Assembly: GCA_037957365.1 (NCBI GenBank)
Contig: JARHVA010008359.1
Coordinates: forward strand, 349,001 to 413,000
DNA: 64,000 nucleotides
Reading direction: 5' to 3'
Source of the DNA: Torreya grandis
Taxonomy: Eukaryota; Streptophyta; Pinopsida; Cupressales; Taxaceae
The stretch's first letter is position 1. Each line of letters starts with the position of its first letter. Below, one piece after another: positions 56,907-64,000 of the stretch. The notes beneath the pieces were generated by a model that worked only from the letters and a program-made list of their open reading frames with translations, was not told the DNA's origin and searched no databases. Made by a program: the position numbers and the translations under genes.

Positions 56907-57972
56907 TTGGATGATAAGGGTTCAAATAATTTAGCTCCAAATAAATTTGAGTCAATTTTTCAATTTCATGGATGCATTCAAAAGAAAAGGGTTGTTATGT
57001 CCATAAACCATACCAGTAAGTATAACTTCATCAACATGAATGTGTTTAAGCATCTACATGTTCAAGCAAAGAATATCAAAGAGGTTCATGTAGATGGTAA
57101 GAATATTTCAATGTTTGAAGATCTAAAGCTCATTATGGAAGAATATGTTTTGCATTTAGATTGTTATGCTTTAGATATGGATGATGTGGATATAGTTCTT
57201 GGATATCCATGGTCACAGACTTTGGGAACAATGAATATTAATATTCAAAAAAGGTTCATGAAGTTTTGGTATAGGAAAATAAGATCACTTTACAAGATAT
57301 TATAGTGAAAAAGGCACCAATAATAATCCAGGTAGATCATGAGGATGAGATTGAAACAGGTGACAAAGATCATGAAGAAGATTTAAATGATATAGATAAA
57401 GACACACTACAAATGAACACTTCATCTACTCAGGAGACAAAGAAGGAAAATGTGGAAGAGGTAGAAGAAAAGGTGGATAAGGTCAAGGTATTGAAAAAGT
57501 TTGAGGTATAAAGACACCCACATCATCATAAGAGGAAACAATCATGGAACTAGGTGAAGAAGTGTCATAACAACAATCATTTTATCTATATAGAAAATAA
57601 AATTTCTAATAATTATGGATATGCATGGCATCTAAATAAAAAATACTATGGCACATGGATTTAATGGGGAAATAACTATGACTATGCATGGAGGAATACC
57701 TACTATGGTCATGGTTAGAATCAAAGTAGTACAGTAGAATATGGTACATGGAATAAAAAGAGAAATGATTATGCTTGGATACCAAAGTAGTATAATATGA
57801 TCATGAATGAAATTAGAGGAGCATAATGGAATTTGGAAACAAGCTTGGAGAGGTATCACCTGCTAAGATCACATATGGATGGCTAGATGATCGAGATTGG
57901 AGACAAGTGTGTAATGATTTGAAGAACACTCATTATTTGGTTTCTTCCTATGTTTCAGGGATGAAACATGTC

Positions 57973-57986
57973 AAGGAGGTAGGTAA
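57973..57986 (+). other. Polypurine tract of the 2.73 kb element
   Basis: AAGGAGGTAGGTAA directly precedes TGCTATGTACC, the 3' LTR start. Confidence 0.75.
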
Positions 57987-58369
57987 TGCTATGTACCTAG
58001 GGATATGATATATTAATTTATATGGGTTGATGGAGATGCCGACATGTGGTACACATCCCCTTAGTTAGTTATATGGGTACAAGATATTAGGATAATAGAG
58101 TAACTTATGGAATTAGTACATTGGGTAATGGTCGGCCTATAGTGGGATTAGGAGGTTACCCATCCATTGGTTAGATAGATGTCTATATATAGGAGATGAT
58201 TATCATGGTAAAGATATCAAGTAAGCATTGAGTCTTCTATTGTAAGAGGATATTGGAGGTTGTCCCCTTGAAGAGACATTATGGAGTTATTCCTTCCTAA
58301 AAGAGTATTATATGTTGTTTCCCTACCTTAAGGGTATTTCTACATATATTGAATATCAATATCATATCA
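57987..58369 (+). repeat. 3' LTR of the gag-protease element
   Basis: It begins TGCTATGTACCTAGGGATAT and ends AATATCATATCA. Small indels (extra GTTA near 58065, extra TGTCC near 58259) account for the length difference from the 5' LTR. Confidence 0.95.
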
Positions 58370-58374
58370 GGATG
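58370..58374. other. Right target-site duplication GGATG
   Basis: Exact repeat of 55633-55637. Removing the element and one copy rejoins the G3 integrase similarity. Confidence 0.95.
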
Positions 58375-59080
58375 ATAGGGAATTGATTTCTTATACCTAA
58401 TCTCATATTTCTAGACTAGATAAGTAATTAAACCATCAATAAATTGTGGTCTTTGATCAATGATTATTTATCATGGAACACCATATCTTATGAATATTTA
58501 TTCATAGAGGAAAGTCACTACCTCTTCATCCCTAGTATATGTAAGACCCTTTACTTCTACCCATTCAGTGACATAATCAATACATACAACAATGTACTCT
58601 TTATTTTTGATTTTGGATCAAAAGGTCCTACAAAATCTAGACCCCATTTTTCAAATGGTTCAAGCACCATTTGAGGTTCTAATTTGTGGGTCTCCACATA
58701 TGTTGACATTAGTCACAATGATCTGTATACCTTATTATATCTTGATGGATTGAGGGCCAATAATACCCTGTATTCAAGATTTTTATTGTTCTACGCTTGG
58801 CTGCAAAGTGCCCTTCACAAGGTTCATCATGGTAAAATTTGAGGATATCTATAACTTCATCTTATTTGAGACATATTATGATGATATAATCATGCCCAAT
58901 ATAGAAAATGAATCTAAACAACCAAGAATACCTACCACTTTTATGAATCAAAGCTCTTTTTTGTTTAGGGAGGAAGTGTTGTGGGAGTAGCCCTACTACA
59001 AGGTAGTCAACAATATCAGCATACCAAGGTGTGATAAGGGTGAGGGAGAAGAGGTGTTTTTCTAAAAATGAGTCATCCAA
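58375..59080 (-). pseudogene. int: G3 integrase, zinc finger and core start
   Basis: Leftwards from 59080 a linker reads LITPWYADIVDYLVVGLLP and FLPKQKRALIHKSGRYSWLF (58862-59080 is open). The zinc-binding region follows: FYHDEPCEGHFAAKRRTIKI, GYYWPSIHQDIIRYTDHCD and CQHM (about 58.84-58.70 kb), with the H-x-x-C-x-G-H and C-x2-C elements. The core then starts HLKNGV and DLLIQ-like text before the insertion. The phrase for the first catalytic Asp, G-x-D-F-x-G-P, is partly damaged near 58.6 kb. The insertion at 58374 cuts the core. Confidence 0.8.
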
Positions 59081-59645
59081 TATAGTATCTTCTTGATGGG
59101 ATTGTAGTCATTATAGGAAGTTATCCATGACATTGTCCTTACTAGGCTTATCTATAATAGTTATATCAAATTCTTGTAATAAGAGCAACCATCTTATCAC
59201 TCTACCTATGATAGTTGGTTTATTCATAAGTTACCTAATGGATGCATTGTCTACATGAACAAAGACTTAATACCATATTATGTGAAGATTAAACTTGTTG
59301 ATAGAATAGACTATTGCCAAGAAATATTTTTCATTGACCATATAATTTAATTTTGCTGCATGTAGGTTCTTACTTACAAAATATATGGCATAGTTGAGTG
59401 CTTCCTATTTTTGGCCTAGCACAACTCCAAAAGAAGTATCTAAATCATCTATGTGAATATGGAATGGAAGATTCTAATTATTACCATGCACAACTAGGGT
59501 GGTGGTCAATAATTCCTTTAATTATTTGAAGGCTACATCACAGTAAGGAGTCCATATGAATTTAACATCTTTAGTTAGGAGAGTAAATAATGGTGTTGCT
59601 ACTTTGCTTAAATTTTTGATAAATATTTAATAGTAACCATCATGT
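59081..59645 (-). pseudogene. pol: G3 RNase H
   Basis: Leftwards: FKQLKELLTTTLVVHGNN-like text (about 59.5 kb), LPFHIHIDDLDTSFGVVLGQ (about 59.47-59.40 kb) with a likely catalytic Asp, IYFVSKNLHAAKLNYMVNEK-like text (about 59.37 kb), FLAIVYSINKFNLHIIWY (about 59.3 kb), VFVHVDNASI (about 59.25 kb, catalytic-type Asp), and LLLLQEFDITIIDKPSKDNV (about 59.15 kb). This matches the gypsy RNase H order; stops interrupt it. Confidence 0.8.
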
Positions 59646-60560
59646 ATTTAAAAACTCCTGACATCTTTCCATTTTTGAGGTACAATTTTTTTTTGATAAT
59701 GCTAAATTTTTTAGGGTCAACATTGATTCCTTTAGTAAATACATGGTGGCTTAGGATAATGCCTTTTATCATTATCATATAGCATTTATTGTGGATTAAG
59801 GAAAAATGGTTCTCCTAAAATAATTACAATACTTTATTTAGATTCTTTAGGCACTCATAAAATGTTTCTTCATAGACAATGAAGTCATCCATGTAGATTT
59901 CTACAAATTCATTGTCCAGATCTAAAAAGATACTCAAGACAACCCTTTAAATTGTTGTAGGAGCATTGCACAATAAAAAAGGTAATACATCATAATTGTA
60001 AGTATCCTAGGGATAAGTGAAGGTGGTCTTATCTTGATCCTTAAAATAAATTCTAATCTAGTTGTAACCATTGAATCCATCTAGAAAGGAAAAATATTTT
60101 TCCCTGCTAGTGTGTCTAATACCTAATCAATGAATGACAGAGGAAAATGATCCTTTTTGGTTGTTGCATTAAGTTCCCTATAATCTATGAAAACACACTA
60201 TTCTCCATTTTCATTTGGTATAATTACCAATGATAAAACTCATTCACTATCTGAGATGAGATATATAAATCTAGTAGTCAAGAGTTTTTGTAGTTCCACT
60301 TTGACTATTTCTCTAAGAATTGGATCTATCCTACGTTGTGGCTATATGATTGGTTGGCACTCCTATTTTATATAGATGTCATGTGTGCATGTTTCTAGGA
60401 TAATTCCTTTCATATCCTCATAATCCCATGAAAAATCATGTTGGTTTACATGCAACATGCTAACTAGGTGTTTTTCTTCATTTGACTTCAACTTGTTATT
60501 AATAAGGAATGTTTTTCCTAGAGAATTTTCAATTTTATTTACAAGTGATTTCATCATTTA
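59646..60560 (-). pseudogene. pol: G3 reverse transcriptase
   Basis: Leftwards: an N-terminal open stretch at 60363-60557 (FLINNKLKSNEEKHLVSMLH), RIDPILREIVKVELQKLL-like text near 60.3 kb, the VCFHRL-stop-G-T box where FCVDYRKLN is expected (about 60.19 kb), NQKGSFSSVIH, KYFSFLDGFNGYN (about 60.09 kb), FKDQDKTTFTYP (about 60.03 kb), the catalytic EFVEIYMDDFIVYEE (about 59.91-59.87 kb), and GINVDPKKF (about 59.72 kb). Catalytic Asp residues are present. There are several stops and small shifts. Confidence 0.85.
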
Positions 60561-60849
60561 TATATTAATAATGTATTTTATGTGGTTGAATATATGAGTT
60601 AGTATCTGATGGAATGTTTCTTGTACATATGCATCAGATTTATCTTCTTTTTAGAGGTTGATAAATGGGCACTTTATGCATTGTAAGTTGTTGGGATCTT
60701 CAGGATTAGTCTATTAATTATTCTGGAGGACATTTGAGAGAACTATATATTCTTATTTACTAGCCAAGTTGAATGTATGGTCTATGGTGAATACAAAAAA
60801 CAAGGGAGGTTGGTATGCTTCATCTCCTTTAGCCCATAATGTATGCTTT

Positions 60850-61175
60850 GGTTCCAAGGATGGTTGTGTTGGAGGATAGAGGACCAACTTCTTAGTGTGG
60901 TTACCATTGGATATCAACATGTTACCTAATCTATAGTTAATGAAGGCATAAATTTTTTCAAGCTAATGTAATCCTAAGATGAGAGGGCATCTACCTAAAT
61001 TAGACTTTAGTTGTATCATAATAAAATCTATAGGATACTCCTAAGAATCTATAGTAATGACAGGATCTTCAATGGCTCATGGTTTGACTATAGATCTGTC
61101 AACCATTTACAACATTGTAGATGTGGGATGAATATTATTTAGCTATAATTTTTTCATGGTTTCAATTTCATTACA
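60850..61175 (-). pseudogene. pro: G3 aspartic protease
   Basis: The C-terminal half is visible: NNIHPTSTMLQMVDRSIVKP (about 61.13 kb), WAIEDPVITIDS-stop-EYPIDFIMIQLKS (about 61.07-61.0 kb), LGRCPLILGLH (about 60.98 kb) where L-I-L-G-R-P-W is usual, and KIYAFINYRLGNMLISNGNH (about 60.93 kb). This order fits the proteases of Athila-like gypsy elements. The active-site half to the right (61.17-61.25 kb) is too decayed to read. Confidence 0.7.
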
Positions 61176-61964
61176 TTTATTATAGCCCCCAAGTTTATCA
61201 ATGTATTAGATAATTACTGGTCATAGATCTAGACTATTACTACTGGGTATCATAGATATAAATATTTATTTGGCAAGGTGTTTCCCAGCATAATGTCTAC
61301 CAGTTGGCCAATCACATGCACTGTATTGGGATCCTTATTCTTTCTTCCATGTTTAAGCAGACATAGGTCTCTTACAACTTTGGAATATATGGTTACATCC
61401 TTGATGGCTTGGAAGAGAGGAATTTTAACACATATATTTTTGATCCACCCTATGAAGTCAAATTCAAACTTAGTTATGTGGCACTAAATGCTAAGACATT
61501 TTGGAAATGGTAAAATTTTTGCATCAACATCTTTATTTACTAGTTCAAAAATTTATTGTGGTGGTGAAGGTGGGTTAGCATGATCTTCTAGAGTTTCCTG
61601 AGCTGACTTTAGTAATAAATGTCAGTTGCAATGACTTATTTGTAGGATTTTGTATGGGTTGGGTAGGGAGATAATTAGGCTTGGGTGTAGCTTATATAAT
61701 GGGTATAAGAGTATGAGGTTATTGTTTTTGTTGTGGAAAGAACACTCCCTAATAGTTTTCCTAGGGCTGATTAGATCTCTAAGGCTGTTACCACTAGTTT
61801 ATGAGGGGTGGGATTTGGGGTGGTTGCCAAGATTTTATCTAAAGTAGGGATACATTTTGTGGAGGATACTAAGAGGTGGAGGGGTGATTTGTCTAAGGTG
61901 GCTACCAGCTGGGATTATGAGGGATAATGTTCATCCATGGACTTGTCCAACTAGGAGTAGTATT
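61176..61964 (-). pseudogene. G3 gag-protease border region
   Basis: Stop-rich coding debris upstream of the G3 protease (for example HLLVSSTKCIPTLDKILATT near 61.85 kb on the minus strand). No zinc knuckle could be identified. It ends abruptly at the A-family LTR. Confidence 0.4.
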
Positions 61965-63203
61965 TGTTGTAGACAGGATTAAAAAGCAAGTTAGTCAAGC
62001 ATTAGTCCATAAATAATGAAACATGCATAAAGAACTAACTAACCAATCTTATATATTCCTATGGGAAATATAAAGGAAAACATGAAATAAATGAAAGAAA
62101 TCAACACCATGTTACCTTTTTAAATGGATTCACCATACCCATGTGGCTCAAATACATCTTCTCCCTTGATTAAGCATCCTTGTCTTTGTCAAGAATGGTG
62201 GTAATATCCTCCAATGCCTCAAGAACACTCCATAAAACTTAGGCTTATGATTCCAAATCACTAAACTAGCCTATCAATTAAGCTTCTAAGCAAAATCTAT
62301 GATCAAATACAAAACCTTATGGAAATAATATAACATTATAACTTGAAAATATTCAAGATTTGAATATATTTGATCATAGTAACCCTAGACCAAAATAGCT
62401 TAGAAATGATGTTCATGGCCTCTCTATTTATATATTTTTGATATTGGTGAGGATCAACCATGACTGCCCATCTTAAGATTAAAATGTGTGGCCATGGATA
62501 ATCCTAGTATTTGGAATTAAATCCATAATTATCTTCACCATGACTTCAGAAGAAGGGGCATTAAAGAGGTATAGCAGGTATTAACTAGGCATGGGTGACC
62601 CATAATCTTGATACTTATGGCTTAATGATGTCTTCCCAATAAATGATGTCACCTAATGATGTAGTTAATAGGAATCAATTTTCAAAACAAAATATTTTAA
62701 AAATCTCATGGAAACTCCACTTAAGCTCTTGATTTGGATTAATTAGCCTTAAATAAGGTTAATCAACATTTGTGTAAATATTTGAAAATTGGTCCTCAAT
62801 TAATTAAAATGGTCAAAAAGTCATATTACTGAGTTGTAATTTGACTCAAGAAGAATTAGAAGGTGAAATTAGATGTGATAGAACTGTATTTCCATTTAGG
62901 ATGTTTCCAACACAAAATAAGAAAGGTACATGGCATGTACTAATGAATTTAAGAGAAAAGAGTGATCCAAAGCACAAAAGATGAAATCGTCATTTTGACT
63001 TGAAATGAATTGATCAAAGTTAGTTGACCCATAAATTATATTACCCTATTTAGGGATACTTTGACCTAAATTAGAAATTTTAAATGAATATTTTGAACCA
63101 TTTAGTGAATTTTATGGATTTTGAACTAAAATGTGCATTTGAGTGTAATTCAAGTAAGATTGATAATTTCAACACAAATGATGTTAGGATTTGGATGTCT
63201 ACA
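61965..63203 (-). repeat. A-family LTR, minus strand
   Basis: On the minus strand it begins TGTAGACATCCAAATCC (63203) and ends near TCTACAACA (61965). It aligns with the element A LTR in order: AACTACATCATTAGGTGACA, the GGCCACACAT region and TATAAATAGAGAGGCCATGA with TATA box at 62425-62432. The polypurine tract lies on its right side, so it is a 3' LTR whose element extends beyond the right edge. The end of the LTR (R-U5) diverges from element A, so this is a subfamily. Confidence 0.8.
62425..62432 (-). promoter_or_regulatory. TATA box of the minus-strand A-family LTR
   Basis: TATAAATA on the minus strand, followed by GAGAGGCCATGAAC as in element A (GGAGAACCATGAAC). Confidence 0.55.
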
Positions 63204-63219
63204 TTTTGCCCCTATTTGA
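63204..63219 (-). other. Polypurine tract of the minus-strand A-family element
   Basis: On the minus strand CAAATAGGGGCAAAA directly precedes TGTAGACATCC. It matches the tract of element A (ATAGGGGAAAAT). Confidence 0.75.
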
Positions 63220-64000
63220 AAAGGTGTAGTGAGACATTCAGGTGAAGCAATGTGTTTTCAAAGAAAAGAGTTGTGAATAATAAATTGTAATAGACCCATG
63301 ATTCCCCCCCACACCCCTTGATAGGATATATTAGGATGAAAGATAAGGATGGACTCTCAAAAAGAGATAAAATTTGAGAGATTAACCCATGGAATAGATC
63401 ACATCTGAATGAGATAATGCTTGCACAAAATCAATGATAAAAATATAATGAGAGGTATAATAGGACCTAGAGATAGGGGGAATGGGAAAGATACAATCCA
63501 TAAATGTAAGGGACACACTGTAAACATACCCAATTTGAGAGTACAAGCTACGTGCTTATGACATTGATCAATCTTGAAACAAGTTACATACTAAAATATT
63601 ACCATCATGGTATTTAATATGAAGAGCTTAGAATTAGAGGAAAGAGGAGAATGTTCTAATTTAGGAAGGGAATCACCACTATAATGGGGTCTCTAAAGAT
63701 AATATTACAAGAAGTACTCCAATAGAACAGATTCTATCATGATAAAATAGTTTTTCCCTAGTACGACAAATTTTGATCATTGATAAGGAATAAAGAATGA
63801 TTTTTCCCTTGTAGAGTTGATTTTATTAGGATGTGGTTCAGATGTTGTGCCTTAGCATGGGAAATTGACAAGCAAAATAACTCAATGATATAATCGAAAA
63901 GATAGGTTAAAGTGAGCACACATAAATGTACATGTAATAGGCTAATGGCTTAGAAAGCCATATAAAGCCAAGCATATGAGAATGAAAAAAGTGATGAGAG
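63220..64000 (-). other. 3' internal end of an A-family element, non-coding
   Basis: No coding frame is supported. The stretch is the internal DNA next to the 3' LTR; its other end lies beyond the window. Confidence 0.5.

Larger units (their letters stand above)
56526..57986 (+). pseudogene. gag-pro: Gag-protease polyprotein of the 2.73 kb element
   Basis: The ORF starts at ATG 56526 (MELQKFSREDDIDAREWWL). The short Gag core is followed by FLSRSALHWFDQL (about 56637-56676). Then comes a Glu-rich tract with stops (56750-56906). Next is a retropepsin-like domain, 56907-57290: FESIFQFHGCIQKKRVVMSI, TSKYNFINMNVFKHLHVQAK, LDCYALDMDDVDIVLGYPW. At the usual D-[ST]-G position I read N-H-T, so the active Asp may be lost. 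A one-base frameshift near 57270-57290 leads to an acidic stretch (57305-57511), a Tyr/Asn/Trp-rich part (about 57600-57790) and the tail WLDDRDWRQVCNDLKNTHYL near 57880, which I do not recognise. It is broken, but the layout is clear. Confidence 0.8.
55638..58369 (+). mobile_element. Gag-protease-only LTR retrotransposon (2.73 kb)
   Basis: LTRs of 374 and 383 bp (55638-56011 and 57987-58369), a perfect 5 bp target duplication (GGATG), a primer-site remnant and a polypurine tract define a complete element. Inside is one gag-protease ORF with no room for RT or integrase, the structure described for TR-GAG type non-autonomous elements. It inserted into the integrase of G3 in the opposite orientation. 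The LTRs differ at roughly 7-8 percent of positions by eye, so it is among the younger insertions here. Its movement must have relied on another element's RT and integrase. Confidence 0.95.
54926..61964 (-). mobile_element. Athila-like Ty3/gypsy pol (element G3), interrupted
   Basis: On the minus strand the order is protease (60.85-61.17 kb), RT (59.65-60.56 kb), RNase H (59.08-59.64 kb), integrase (58.38-59.08 kb and 54.93-55.63 kb). The integrase is split by the element at 55638-58369, and the 5' side is cut by the A-family LTR at 61965. No second RNase H is seen. The protease phrase ADRSIV-like, EYPIDFIMI, PLILG and the RT box YMDDF resemble Athila elements. All domains carry stops. Its LTRs were not found. 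Confidence 0.85.

Noticed and set aside
56734..56955. Leu-rich minus-strand frame
   Set aside because: It is the antisense of the GAA/GAG tract in the gag ORF, so its composition is an artefact.

Overview
The window reads as nuclear DNA from a seed plant with a large, AT-rich, retrotransposon-filled genome. A conifer or another large-genome gymnosperm would fit, but the species cannot be fixed from sequence alone. I see no intact host gene, no rRNA or tRNA gene and nothing bacterial. Every recognisable coding stretch belongs to an LTR retrotransposon, and nearly all are broken by stops and frameshifts.

Layout, left to right. 1-6.3 kb is featureless apart from one unrecognised broken frame (3.2-3.5 kb) and a short tandem repeat (6.0-6.1 kb). 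6.3-22.5 kb is a decayed Ty3/gypsy element (called H), with Gag, protease, reverse transcriptase, RNase H, a second RNase H and integrase; the second RNase H points to the Tat clade. H is split between Gag and protease by a 9.3 kb element (called A, 7785-17120) with 1.2 kb LTRs. A has no RT and carries an unfamiliar acidic ORF. 22.5-26 kb holds a three-copy tandem repeat and an LTR-like stretch. 26.1-28.2 kb (minus) is an unrecognised broken ORF with lysine-rich and proline-rich parts. 29.0-29.5 kb is an 85 bp tandem repeat. 31.3-33.25 kb and 37.5-41.9 kb are gag-protease remnants with no visible RT. 42.3-43.6 kb is the LTR end and leader of a relative of A. 44391-49830 is a complete but dead Ty1/copia element on the minus strand. 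49.9-54.6 kb holds an unrecognised minus-strand ORF with lysine/arginine-rich and coiled-coil parts, lying between two oppositely oriented arrays of one short motif. 54.9-61.96 kb is a minus-strand gypsy pol (called G3, Athila-like in protease and RT). Its integrase is interrupted by a 2.7 kb gag-protease-only LTR element (55638-58369) with a perfect 5 bp target duplication. 61965-63203 is another A-family LTR on the minus strand, whose internal part runs off the right edge.

How the parts relate: the window is a nest of insertions of different ages. Several elements (A, the 37.5 kb element, the 55.6 kb element) lack RT and would have depended on enzymes from autonomous relatives such as H or G3. 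Short repeat arrays recur in leaders, LTRs and spacers. The most striking is a CpG-containing dyad, GACCGACGTCGGTC-like, found in a gypsy-type leader, in both copia LTRs, and in frame inside the copia polyprotein.
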